The notes under the pieces are model-generated. The model saw only the letters and a list, made by a program, of their open reading frames with translations. It was not told where the DNA came from and did not search any database. A DNA stretch of 64,000 nt from positions 38,990,628 to 39,054,627 of the forward strand of contig NC_085868.1 in NCBI RefSeq assembly GCF_034702125.1, in the 5' to 3' direction. The position numbers were made by a program, and so were the translations under genes. Each line of letters opens with the position of its first letter. Position 1 is the stretch's first letter. The DNA is from Engraulis encrasicolus (lineage: Eukaryota > Chordata > Actinopteri > Clupeiformes > Engraulidae). Positions 31,501 through 42,589 of the stretch are shown piece by piece.

Positions 31501-33033
31501 AATCATTACATTTACCTCTTAGTTTACTAAATATGAAAGTATTTTCAAAACATTTGACTTGAACTAGCTTAAATTGTAGGATTTCTGACATGTCCCAAAA
31601 CAGCAAAGTTTTGAGGCAACTTCTTGTCAGTAGTCCTGAGACTGGATTCACTTGGACGGGAATAACTCGACAATAAAAAATGTGATTTGTTTGCAATAAA
31701 AAACATTTTGTCAGTTACTAAACCCTTTAATTGGATAGGGTGATGAACAACAAAATTCACCTTTTCCCTTTCTTTAAATTGACCTCAAAGTTGAAAGTGG
31801 GCTTAAAGGGTACATGGGCTTAATGGGTACGCTTACCTTAATGTTTCAGTTTACATCAACACATCACGACTAACTCCTGACTCTCGACAAATGAATGTAT
31901 CTCCACAAAGCTCTACATGGCTTTCTAGACAATTTGGTGCCCTAGGCCAGGGGTGTCAAACTCAAATTCAAAGTGGGCCAAAATCAAAATCTAGGATGAA
32001 GTCGCGGGCCGAATTCAATATAAAATACACTGAAATTGTGTATACAGTAGGCAAATAACACGTTCTTCTCATCATGTATACTCATACTATTGTACTTCTA
32101 TGTGCTAGTACTGTATGTGCTTTCACTAGCCTGGACCAACTCATAATTCCTGTGGTGCACAAAATTTTGCCTTTAAGTCATATTTTCTATGTATTAATGG
32201 TGTATGTAGGTCAGCTGTAATACACATTTGAAATGATCTTGCGGGCCAAATAAAATGCCTCTGCGGGCCAAATTTGGCCCCCGGGCCTGAGTTTGACATC
32301 CCTGCCCTAGGCGTACACCAATCTTTCCTTTTTGAGGAATTTGACATTGGCATCTGTAAACATGGTGTCATACATCTGATCAAGCACAGCTGCTCTAGTA
32401 CCATGTTTATGTACTGAGTGTCGTTTCAATGTAAAGTATAATGCTTTATTTAGCTCAATATTGTAACTCTGAGGACCTTCATGCCTCCCAGGACATTTGG
32501 TGCCCTAGGCGACAGCCTAGTCTGCCTATGCCTAGTGCCGGCCCCGTATGACATACTATGTACACTATAGACCCATTCAGAATCAACGTCCTCACTGAAT
32601 GCCCTCTGCATATCTGGAGTTAGCATGACCACCCGTTATCTTATTTCGGAAAAAAAAACACCTGTCGAGTTTCTGTACAAGTGAACGGTGCATGGTCGAT
32701 TCTGTTCCAATGATGCACATGCAGCCAAATTACTTCATATCTGTTTACAAACAGTAAAGGGGTCAATAGCCTATTGTCTGGCAAGAGTCAAGTGAACACA
32801 ACTCATTCAAAAATAAAAATAAAAAAAACCCTATGAGTTGAGGATATCTACATGTTGCTGTCATTCTAGTGGAAAATATTTCTATGTTTTCTCATTTTCA
32901 GCTGATCGGGATATCCATGGCTGTTTCCATGGTCTGCCAGATCAAGGATGGAGAGCAAGGGCCAGGTGTCATGGCTGTGCCAACCTTTGACTACTCCAAG
33001 CCACCACCAGCATACAGTGATATCTATAAGTAG
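28561..33033 (+). CDS. tetraspanin-like four-pass membrane protein, copy A
   Basis: Exons 28561-28617, 28861-28911, 29230-29346, 29487-29561, 29682-29708, 30366-30434 and 32902-33033 are all phase 0 with GT-AG introns and give 175 residues. Four hydrophobic segments are at about 9-28, 57-75, 85-100 and 113-145. The TM2/inner-loop segment ILGVYGAYKEKKW is the tetraspanin hallmark region. The loop between TM3 and TM4 is only about 25 residues, with two Cys (YWHCEADKETCEK), and has no CCG; typical tetraspanins have 70 or more. The tail ends YSKPPPAYSDIYK, with a PPxY motif overlapping a YxxI-type signal. Probably plasma-membrane or endosomal; the function is unknown. The family assignment is inferred, not name-level. 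Confidence 0.75.
30623..31837. mobile_element. TTAA-flanked 1.2-kb TIR element (copy A intron 6)
   Basis: TTAA flanks both ends (30619-30622, 31838-31841). Termini begin GGTAAGCGAACCCATTAAG and GGTAAGCGTACCCATTAAG on opposite strands. The motif TTAAGCCCA is repeated internally, and a perfect 35-bp palindrome lies at 30813-30847. No long frame. Copy C lacks the insertion at the same place. Confidence 0.8.
31948..32304. mobile_element. hAT-type MITE, 357 bp (copy A intron 6)
   Basis: Perfect 8-bp target duplication CCCTAGGC (31940-31947 and 32305-32312). Termini CAGGGGTGTCAAACTCA and TGAGTTTGACATCCCTG pair with one mismatch. The repeated GGGCCAAA motif inside is typical. Confidence 0.9.
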
Positions 33034-33735
33034 AGAAGGGACATTGTGCACACCCTTGTTTAAGGTGCTGGACAAAGGCTGATTCAAGTTTTAGAAGAGT
33101 CCACGTGCACTTGGAAACATGGAATCCTTTTTTTTGTTGTTTTTTTTATCATAGAAGAACAATGTTTCAACCATTGGGGTCTAGTAAAGACTTCCATGTC
33201 GATTGTTGAAACATAGGTCTAGGGCCAAATCTAAAAATTGGGACTTCAATACGCCTATTTTAGGATTTCTTATGTGATACATGGCATCTGATTTTGTCCT
33301 GTTGGGTGAACAGAAATTTTAATACTCAAATATTAATAAAATAAACAATATTAATTTGTGTAGGCCTATTAGTGGCTAACATGTCTTAACGATTTAATGT
33401 AATTAACAATAAAACAAGTATTTGTTTACATAAACTATATGTAGGCCATAGCTCAGTCTGTAACATTAAATAATAGGTAGTAGAAAGGATCCTCATACCA
33501 TGTGATTTAGCATTCATACATGGAAATTACCTTTAATTGTATGGCCACATTCACCACTTCAGCAAAGTATTATTGACCAACTTTATGGTACATTGCTGCA
33601 AGTGAACTTTCATTTTCTGATGGGTCTTTGGTGTGGCACTCGAGCCCCTCAAAAGCAGATCAGCAGGCACTCCAGTGTGTGGTGAAAAACAGCACAACAA
33701 TCACTGGGACACCTCTCCCAGAGATAGGTAGGTAC
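33034..33735. other. copy A 3' UTR and downstream block
   Basis: Sequence after the stop is shared with B (57506-57960) and C (61409-61650). It includes AACAATAAAAC near 33405-33415, a candidate polyadenylation signal conserved in all copies, and a GATTTAGCATTCATA segment shared with C. Confidence 0.55.
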
Positions 33736-34294
33736 TAGAGATGCACGATATATATCGGTGCACTAAAATATCGGCCGATATGGGCTTTTTTATATCGGCC
33801 CGATATAATGTTTTCCCGATCGGTAAATCTGTTAATTTAATGAAAACGTGGGAACTGCGTTCAAGCCGAGTAGAGACTTCTACTTTATATTTTCATTCAA
33901 GCCGGGTAGGCAAAACAAGCCTCTGACAGAGATTAGGAGTATTATTCTAGGAGTATTATCAAATATTCTTTTAATTCATAATAGACCGTCTCTGGTATTA
34001 TCTTATCCAGTCTCTCTGCCTGTGTGATTCTGTGACTTGCCGTCTCTTACCACATGACCGAGTCACATGACCGCCAGCCAGGCAATGGCTTTTGTTTTTA
34101 ATGTTTGAATGGACTATGAGTGAAACATGAACTGAGATCATATTGAGATTATATCAATATATTATATCAAATATGAAAATGTGAACATATTGGTATTGGT
34201 ATCGGTATCGGTATCGGTATCGGTATCGGCCCTGAGAAGCAGGTAATTATCGGTTATCGGTATCGGTTGACATTTTTCATATCGTGCATCACTA
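33736..34294. mobile_element. hAT-type MITE, 559 bp, ATCGGT-rich
   Basis: Perfect 8-bp target duplication GTAGGTAC (33728-33735 and 34295-34302). Termini TAGAGATGCACGAT and ATCGTGCATCACTA are inverted copies with one mismatch. The 3' half has a short tandem GGTATC run (34196-34230). Confidence 0.9.
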
Positions 34295-34442
34295 GTAGGT
34301 ACTACACCACACACTGTCTAAGAGTGCATAACATTTTGCAGGATTGTCACCACCCTGCTTACCACCTGCTCCAACTGTCCTCAGGCAGAAGGTACAGGTC
34401 CTTACAGGTACACACTACAAGACTTTGTAATAGCATGTACCC

Positions 34443-34942
34443 TGAAAATATATTGGCATACATTTTTGTAAACTGACATTGAGAATGTTTAATAAGGGTC
34501 ATGATCATATGCTGTATATTTTGCGAAGGGTTATCAGCCACATCCAACCCACTTTCTCTGTGTGATCAAGACACACCTCAGGAGGTCTGGCCAAGGGGCC
34601 TAGGTCTACCTGGACACAATGGGAGCCCCCACAGCTTGGAGACAGACGGGGGATGGTCACTCTACTACAAAAAGACAGATACACTAGGGGAAGACAGAAC
34701 TTTCCTAGGCTGTTGCTGTTAGGGTGAGGTCACAGAAGAACAGAATTCAAAAATGCTTTAATTATTTGTAACTTCATGCCAGATGCTTTGGATAAATAAA
34801 CCCGCTGAAATCAAGAATTGGACACCATGCTCTCTGACTCTTTAAAAAGAACACGCTGGATTCTAGCCAACACATAGTAAGTTTGGAAAATGATTTGGAA
34901 ATGGGTTTACAACGTTTGGAACAAAATGGCTAAAATCCAACA
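34443..34942 (+). repeat. 5' LTR of the ERV-like element
   Basis: 500 bp, TGAAAATA to TCCAACA. A polyadenylation signal AATAAA is at 34795-34800. The U3/R/U5 limits cannot be set from sequence alone. Confidence 0.93.
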
Positions 34943-34944
34943 AT

Positions 34945-34957
34945 TGGTGACCCCGAC
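34945..34957 (+). other. primer-binding site, tRNA-Trp type
   Basis: TGGTGACCCCGAC starts two bases after the 5' LTR and complements the 3' end of vertebrate tRNA-Trp over 13 bases; the match then breaks. The same primer class is used by avian alpharetroviruses. Confidence 0.75.
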
Positions 34958-35696
34958 TTGTGATAAAGAAGGAGAGCTGGTGGACAAAAAGACAAGAAAT
35001 GGACGAAGGGGCAGTTGGGTGACAACAACTAACAGCCGCTACAATGTGTAATCAAATGGTAAGCAGACCAATGATTTATCTAAGTACTGTTATTGGGCAG
35101 ATCAAGGTTTTATTGTTGTCACCCTACTGTAGGCATGTCTAAACAAATGGTTAAAGCATTAAGGTTAAAGTGCACAAGAAATAAATATGGAATACTGGCT
35201 TAAGGCAAAGGTCATGCAAAAAAATACGGACAATCATTATGGCTGGGCAGAGGGGCCCATATTTTGTTGATATAATGGATGGCACATATATTATTGGCTG
35301 ATTGTTGTGTGGATACTGTACTGTGTTGAGATGACATTGCTCTGAGTTACGTTGCTGGGGAAGTATTGTGGTAGCATTGGTTGGGAATATTGCATTGCTG
35401 GTTATTTATTGGAGTGTTTATAGCTGGGGAAAATGGTGCTTGAAGTGTGGGCCTCGTTGAATGTGTTGGTATGATTGTTACAACTGCATTGCGGGAATCG
35501 GCGTATAGGTTGACCATGAGAGATTTCATCGGATGTTTAGTTAAGAGTGGAATTTGGTAGTTACAGTGTGAATGTTACCTATTTCTATGTGAATTGAATA
35601 GCAGTCTCCTTTGAAGGTTAATCATTGAAATAATTAATTTTAACTAACTAAGCTCAAGGAGTTTAGCAGTAAAGGAGGAGTTAAGACAGAAACATA

Positions 35697-37406
35697 ATGG
35701 ACCTTGGAGGAAAGGGTGACTTCAGAGGATTACCTCCAGTGCTAACATCCACTGTGAAGGGTCAATGGGAGGCCATAAAACAACAGCTTATGGCTGCATC
35801 GATTGAAAAGGAAAGGAAAGGAACTGGAGAAAAGTATGACAAAATTTGGGAGGAGTTGAGGAGACAAAAGTATGTGCCAAGAGATACTGAAAAGCGTGAC
35901 CTGTTGCCACATCTCATCAAAGCAGTACAGTGTGCCCAAATTCAGTTGGAGGAACATGAAAAAAACAGGAAGCAGTCCAGGTTCTCTTTCAGAGATAACT
36001 GGAAAAGGGAGAAGGAACAATTAGAGTACAAAAGGAGTTGCCTCCATAATATGTCATTAGCCAGCGCAGCTTTGAAATTTGCACAGACAAAATCGGAGAC
36101 ATGCCCGGAGAATCAACTCTTGTTGATACAAAACAGACCCACCTCAGTATCTCTGCCACCCGCACCAGCATCATACTTTGCAAATGTCTTGGAAGAAGTG
36201 AAACAAACTCCTACTAAATTATCACAGCAGTGTCAAAAGACAGTGGAAAGAGAGACAGGAAATGGAAGGAGCAAATTGCACTCAAAAGTGGAGACAGGGG
36301 CATGTTGTGAAACGAGAAAGACAAAAAGCAGAGACACAGTGGAGTCACCACTACCTGTGCCTCAGAACATGTTGCCATTGATATGCAAAGACCCCCAGGG
36401 GGGAGAGAGATACAAACCATTCTCCTTCACTGACATGAACTGCATCGTTGAAAAAATGCCCCCTCCGTCAGAAGGGGGAGGGGCATGGATGAGCAAGTTT
36501 TTTCAACTCACTTTGGGTCACAAGCTTGCTATTGGAGATTGGAGAGCAATATTGGAGAAACAAGTGACCAGCTTTGATGTAATGCAGATAGAGACCATTG
36601 CAGGTACAACCAATTTGGCGGATTCAGAATCATTCACTTCTCATGCTACACAGTTGGGAGGAGCTATGCGAGCAAAGTTTCCTGTTCCTACAGGGACCAC
36701 ACACACACACACATTCACCATGAAAGAAAATGAAGACATATCAGAATTTCTGATCAGGTGCAAGGACATTTGGACTGATAGAGCAGGGTGTCACCCTGGC
36801 TCTGGACAGTGGCAGACATTGCAATTCAGAAAAGCCATCATGGGAAGCGTACCCAAAGCAGTTCGAACAGCCATGGAGGACAACCCGGACCTGGCAGGGT
36901 GTACCACTGAGCAATGGGAAAAGCACTTGAAACATCACATGAAGATACAACAAACTAAGGAGCAGGAGGCAAAAGAGGAGACAGACGCAGCACGACTGGA
37001 ACTATTGAAACTGCAGTTAGAGGAGGCTCGCAACAGAGTGGGTGACACAAAAAATAAATCTGAGTATCAAATGGTTCAAAAGAGCCTCCAGCAAGCGAAA
37101 AGAGGCCCAGGGGAATTGGGCAGGAGGCATAGGACTGGTTGGCGTAGGTCATGGGACAAATGCCATGGCTGTGGTGAGTTGGGTCATTGGAAGAGAATGT
37201 GCCCCAAAGTGCAGTGGAGAGGGATCCCAAACGTCCCAAATCAATATAGAAGGGGTTATGGGTACGCCCCACAGCAAGCGTACCTATTACCACAACCCTC
37301 GCCACACCATGGATCAGGGTTTCAGAATTTGGGTGTGGGCATGCCTTGGGGGGCGTCGACACCCTGGGGTCCTTTGACACCCTGGGGAATTGGCCGTATT
37401 CATTAG
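35697..37406 (+). CDS. gag: ERV gag polyprotein, intact frame
   Basis: The 569-codon frame follows a 740-bp leader. The N-terminal third is basic and rich in coiled-coil-like Glu/Lys. The middle holds a capsid-like region with a conserved-looking helix around EDISEFLIRCKD (about residues 345-356). A Glu-rich helix precedes one CCHC zinc knuckle, with C489, C492, H497 and C502. The C-terminus is Gly/Trp/Pro-rich. It lacks the N-terminal MG of myristoylated Gags. No readthrough or frameshifted protease follows. Expected to form particles and bind element RNA. The frame shows no break, consistent with the identical LTRs. The exact retroviral class is uncertain. Confidence 0.85.
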   Translation: MDLGGKGDFRGLPPVLTSTVKGQWEAIKQQLMAASIEKERKGTGEKYDKIWEELRRQKYVPRDTEKRDLLPHLIKAVQCAQIQLEEHEKNRKQSRFSFRDNWKREKEQLEYKRSCLHNMSLASAALKFAQTKSETCPENQLLLIQNRPTSVSLPPAPASYFANVLEEVKQTPTKLSQQCQKTVERETGNGRSKLHSKVETGACCETRKTKSRDTVESPLPVPQNMLPLICKDPQGGERYKPFSFTDMNCIVEKMPPPSEGGGAWMSKFFQLTLGHKLAIGDWRAILEKQVTSFDVMQIETIAGTTNLADSESFTSHATQLGGAMRAKFPVPTGTTHTHTFTMKENEDISEFLIRCKDIWTDRAGCHPGSGQWQTLQFRKAIMGSVPKAVRTAMEDNPDLAGCTTEQWEKHLKHHMKIQQTKEQEAKEETDAARLELLKLQLEEARNRVGDTKNKSEYQMVQKSLQQAKRGPGELGRRHRTGWRRSWDKCHGCGELGHWKRMCPKVQWRGIPNVPNQYRRGYGYAPQQAYLLPQPSPHHGSGFQNLGVGMPWGASTPWGPLTPWGIGRIH

Positions 37407-40254
37407 AGGTGGAGCAGAAACCTGACTGACACTGGGGTGATAAAAGAATTGTATGAAATAGGCAAGGTTTTCAAATTTTGGATATCAATATAGATTAGTT
37501 TTTAGCAATAATTTTAATTCATTCAGGTTTGGAAAAATCATACAATTTGTTTTGGAAAAGGATTAAGTTGCATTTAATCGACCTGGTTTCGTGTGATTTA
37601 ATTAAGTGAAGATTAACTAATTGTCCATTTTTTCTTCTTAGGAGACGATAACAGGATACGGTTGCCTGTTGTGCAAAGCTCGTTGTTGACCTAATCCCTT
37701 CAGGATGTCTGGAGACAATGAGATTGGGAGTCGACACCTAGAGAGGAATATACTGTGAATTGCCTTAATCATTTAGTCCTTTCAGGAACATGACCATGGA
37801 GTGAAACCAGGGGACCGAGACACATTGGGGAATGTGAACATATCTCTTGTTTTGTATGCTATATGTGAATTTGATTTAATCTACAGGTTAACGATAAGAA
37901 GGAATTAGTGTGTCATAACAGGTTATCATCAAGAAGTAACCATGGTTGATTAACTTCAGGTTTCATTCCCTTTTTTCCCCAAGAACAGGAGACTAACATA
38001 TATGTATTCCTTGTGTGTCTTGTCATTGTATGTCAATGGGCCCTATGTCTGTCTCTGTGTTATGTGTGTTCATGTAAAAAAATTGAGAGTGCACGTGCAA
38101 AGGTTGAATTAAAAAAAAAATGAAAAGAACATGGTTAATATGGCAATTTAACAGAGGCCTACTTACAGTGACGTCATGACATTTATTTTACACATTTTTT
38201 GGGTTGTTTCATTTATTGATTTGAGTTTATTCATTCGGTTTCTTCAAGTTGGTTTTGATAATGCTTTCATTTTACGTCTTGATTTGGTTTTCAAATGAAT
38301 CAATTTGAACCTCTTTGTGAGCATTTTTCTTTTAATAAGCGGTGTTTTCCTTTCTTTAAAAAACAACAGATGGGTCTTTCTTTCTCTTTTAGGTCAACAA
38401 TGAGTTTGGTTTTGAAGTAAGAAACATTTTTATTTACTATTTGGGTTTCAAATGGATATTTTTCAACATTTTATTTACTATTTGGGTTACGAAGGAATCA
38501 TTTTCAGCTTTTTAGAGAGGTGGCTTTCTTGTTACAACGTGTTCTTCTTTCAGGAAAATATGACTTTATTTGGTTATGTTAGAGTTATATGGTTAGAGAT
38601 ACTATATTAAAATAAGCTTCATAGGATTTCTAGTTTATAGTTTCCATGACTATATTTTCATCGTTTTGGGTTACTTTAAACAGTGCTTTATTTCTTTAGT
38701 TGACTTCACCAATTTTCCCTTTATACATTTTGTTTTTATTAAACAAGAAAACTCACTTTGGTTAGGTATGTTATGATATGGGTAATTGATATGGGTTTTT
38801 AAGAAAACTAAAAAGTTATAAAAAGTAATATTCAGTGATAAGTCATAAACAATGCCATTTTAACATGAAACTTTAATTTAACAGCTATTGTACAGACTTT
38901 GCCGTCTTCCAAGTTCATCCCCCAGTTCTAATTTTATTTCCAAAATTTGGGCTCAAAACCCAGAGGCGGTGAGGTGCCATAGTTTAAATTGATACAGAAT
39001 CTCAACAGAGTGCAACCATGTGATCAATCAGCGGTCAACTTGGAGGAAACCAGGTGTCATGAAGTAAAGTACATGCTCTCTATTGTCTGGCAGTTGCAAA
39101 CGTTGAGAAATCCAAGGAGATTTATACGGAGTCAGATGGGAGAACTGTGGTTCTCTGCCAGGACATTGAGCAAAGTACTGTATGGTGTCCATGACGGGAC
39201 ACAAAGAACTACGCTGGTTCGATCTATGATATGGGACGACAAAGTCCTAGAGTTGGAAACAAGGGGGTGCACTCTGCTTGTTGAAGGGATAACTTACATA
39301 AACTTTGGCACACACCTCCACTATTTTAAAGATTAATCTGTTTGGCTGTGCCATACAGATTAAAGAGAGGGAGAGTTTATTTTCATTGTCAATGGTGGAT
39401 GAATAAGGGACATGTCATTGACTGTATCTTTAGCTTTCTAAGAGAAGTATCCCCCCCCCTTCTTCTTTCAAAGAGAAGTAATATTACCCCTTCTAAGAAT
39501 TCAGATTTTTTTTCCTTACTATAATTTTGGAAGTTGAAAGTTGATTTATGAATTTAGATTAGTAAAGAGGCAAAGGGCTGAAATTGAATTTTTTGCTGTT
39601 GTTTCAGAAATGCATATGTTTTTTTATGGTTTTTACGTTTTTATGGTTTCTCAACCCATGGAAAGTGTGACATAAAAGTTGGGCAGGGTCTGACATGAGA
39701 AATGGTGCGCAAACATTTTCTTTTATTCCAGGTTTTTGTTGTGGATTTTCTTTATAACTCTCTGGGTGATGCGATGAAAATGCAATTTTGGAACAATTTT
39801 GAATTTTTCTTTTATTCGTCTTTCTTTCTTTCTTTCTTTCTTTGGGCTTATCATTACTATTAAAGAGTTTAACATACTATTGAGAAGCACTTCACCATAG
39901 CTGACACTCTCGGGGGCCAAAAAGAACATTTCTATTTTTATGATGTTGCCACGATATTTTTTCAGTTGAAGAGAGGGACTCCAGAGAAAAGGGGTGCCAA
40001 TATATTGACTGCATTTTTAGTTCTTGTTTTGTATTCTTCTTTTAGGTTTGGTTGTTTATTTTTGAACTGTTGTTTTGGGTTGAACAGAATTTTTGCATTT
40101 CAATACCTATAGGCTACTATGGGTAGGCCTATGAATCTCCAACCATAACCCAAGTGATAGCCGTTCCATTGCATTTCAGATAAAGACATGGCAGATGGAC
40201 ATGCTAAGATATTTTTTTTGTGATTCGATGTTGAATCGAATCAAGAGAGGGAAT
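37407..40254 (+). other. noncoding 3' body of the ERV-like element
   Basis: These 2848 bp are A/T-rich, with long pyrimidine and purine tracts. The longest plus-strand frame is 115 codons (38989-39336) and has no recognised motif. There is no DTG/DSG protease, YxDD polymerase or integrase signature in any frame I read. A TTCT microsatellite is at 39823-39843 and a purine tract (AAGAGAGGGA) at 40243-40252 precedes the 3' LTR. Confidence 0.65.
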
Positions 40255-40754
40255 TGAAAATATATTGGCATACATTTTTGTAAACTGACATTGAGAATGT
40301 TTAATAAGGGTCATGATCATATGCTGTATATTTTGCGAAGGGTTATCAGCCACATCCAACCCACTTTCTCTGTGTGATCAAGACACACCTCAGGAGGTCT
40401 GGCCAAGGGGCCTAGGTCTACCTGGACACAATGGGAGCCCCCACAGCTTGGAGACAGACGGGGGATGGTCACTCTACTACAAAAAGACAGATACACTAGG
40501 GGAAGACAGAACTTTCCTAGGCTGTTGCTGTTAGGGTGAGGTCACAGAAGAACAGAATTCAAAAATGCTTTAATTATTTGTAACTTCATGCCAGATGCTT
40601 TGGATAAATAAACCCGCTGAAATCAAGAATTGGACACCATGCTCTCTGACTCTTTAAAAAGAACACGCTGGATTCTAGCCAACACATAGTAAGTTTGGAA
40701 AATGATTTGGAAATGGGTTTACAACGTTTGGAACAAAATGGCTAAAATCCAACA
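40255..40754 (+). repeat. 3' LTR of the ERV-like element
   Basis: 500 bp, apparently identical to the 5' LTR, with AATAAA at 40607-40612. It is followed by the second copy of the GTACCC target duplication (40755-40760). Confidence 0.93.
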
Positions 40755-40874
40755 GTACCCTGAAGCCATAAGACTGCTTAATTCTGTTCTTACATAGGAC
40801 TCTGGAGTGGTGTTTTATGATTATTTTAAGGGATGGGCACATACGATCCTATTTATTTGTTGATTTATACATGG

Positions 40875-40970
<96 letters not shown>

Positions 40971-40981
40971 GCGTGCGTGTG

Positions 40982-41012
<31 letters not shown>
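40875..41012. repeat. GT/CA microsatellite with GC interruptions
   Basis: A TG run of about 138 bp is interrupted by CG steps near 40965-40988 and followed by a G-run. Frames coding poly Cys-Val or Thr-His here are artefacts. Confidence 0.97.
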
Positions 41013-41013
<1 letters not shown>

Positions 41014-41019
41014 GGGGGG

Positions 41020-42060
41020 GGGGCGGGGATAAGAATATCAACAGCACTGGAATTAACCTTGAATTGTGGGGAGGGGATCTCATTTATTGATTGATATACT
41101 TTATAATTTATTATTACTCATATTCTACTTTATTATTACCTGTGCTACTGATGTGCGCGCATTCTCTGACGTTTTGAATCTTACTAGCCAATCAATCACA
41201 CACTATTGGGTCAAAGTGGCTGTAAGTTTTCTTTTCAGCCAAATTGAATTTTCACCAGCATTAGGCCAATTGGGTGATGTTAGTTTAGAACCCTGCCCTT
41301 CACTGAGCTCTTGCCGGTGAATTACATGTAAGCATAGAGGAGTTGTCCTCTCCACTGAGCTTTGTGACCCCTGTAATTTTCCCTTTTTGTCTTCGTCATT
41401 ATAAAAGGCAGTGGAAAGGAGAGACAGAGAGAGTACAGAAGCCAAAGAGCATGTTCTCAGACATATCAATCTCTCTCTCCTTTCGCGAAAGTCAACTCTG
41501 ATCTGATTGACGTGGTCTTGTTGTGTATTGTCAAATTAATTCTTTTTTCTGAACACAGGTAAAAACAAATAAACAAAAAACTGACTAATACCATTTGGGA
41601 CAGTAGGTCTTTGTCCTGGTTCAATTTGGTCTCTGCTTTATTTAAGAGCAATGACACCTAACCTATGGGCATTTTACTTTAAGATAATTATGCATTGATT
41701 TATTCATAAATGAATATATTAAAAAAGTAATGTATTGTGATTATGAACACATACTTTATCTCTATTATGCTCTCTTCAGTTCATCTGGATGTTAAATTAG
41801 TGGCTACAGGTTATTGTCCTTCACTGGAAAATATTTCCAAGTTATGACTGTAATATCCCTGTTTATGATGAACCCAGTCAAAGGCCTCTAGCAGGCTATC
41901 CTGGAGCACATGCAAATATACAGGCTCTGCATTACAGGTCATAGCCGAGTGTATGCAAGATAAAATACAGGTCAAAGTCTGACTCTGGTAAAGGTTAGAT
42001 TAGTGACATCTAGTGGTTAAGGTGGCTAAAACATTTGGGCAAGTTTATTCAGCTTTCAAA
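41020..42060. other. spacer between ERV and copy B, no gene seen
   Basis: From about 41700 the sequence matches 58000-58205 (downstream of copy B), so it marks the edge of the tandem duplication unit. No domain-bearing frame. Confidence 0.55.
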
Positions 42061-42589
42061 CAACAAACTCAAGATCATGCTTATGTGAAGTGGAGTCACA
42101 AATCCATCTCCAGTTAAATGCGTGAGAAGCGACCATTTGCTTAATCGGATTGTCTTGTGGAGAATTAGGCCTATGTGAGAAATGCCTGCACTTCACCTTC
42201 ACCTCACGAAGAGACACTAAATCAGTCTGTCGTGATCAGGGCCGCGTTATCCTATGGTGCAACCGGTGCAGCAGCACCGGGCCCCGCCACTAGAGGGGGC
42301 CCCGGACGTCGTGAGATTGGAAAATATGAAACGATATTTTGAGACGATCAATTGTACTTTTGACGCATTTCGCCATCCGTAGGCACGCAGAGGCGCATAT
42401 GCATATCTTGTCACCAGACTAGACAGGCAGCTTGGGCCCCCCAAGACTGTAGCTGGGGAACAGTAGTGGCGATTTGTTACAAGCAAGGAGGTCTTTCTTT
42501 TTAATTTTCGCTTGGCCCCCCAACTAGTTAGCCTGCCAAGCCCCAAAAATATATGTTTGATGGCATTTTCTGTTAAAAGTTGGCAACCA

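Larger units (their letters stand above)
34443..40754 (+). mobile_element. young ERV-like LTR element with gag only, 6.3 kb
   Basis: Two 500-bp LTRs (34443-34942, 40255-40754) look identical by eye, begin TG, end CA, and are flanked by the 6-bp duplication GTACCC. A primer-binding site, a 569-codon gag frame and a purine tract before the 3' LTR are present. No pol or env homology is seen in the 2.85 kb after gag. The element lies between tetraspanin-like copies A and B in the same orientation. Integration is recent, and it is presumably mobilised in trans. Confidence 0.9.

Noticed and set aside
38989..39336. 115-codon frame in the ERV 3' body considered as an env remnant.
   Set aside because: No signal peptide, furin site, or transmembrane segment is visible; it is left as unassigned.
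40817..41094. Cys-Val and Thr-His repeat frames.
   Set aside because: Translation of the GT/CA microsatellite at 40875-41012.
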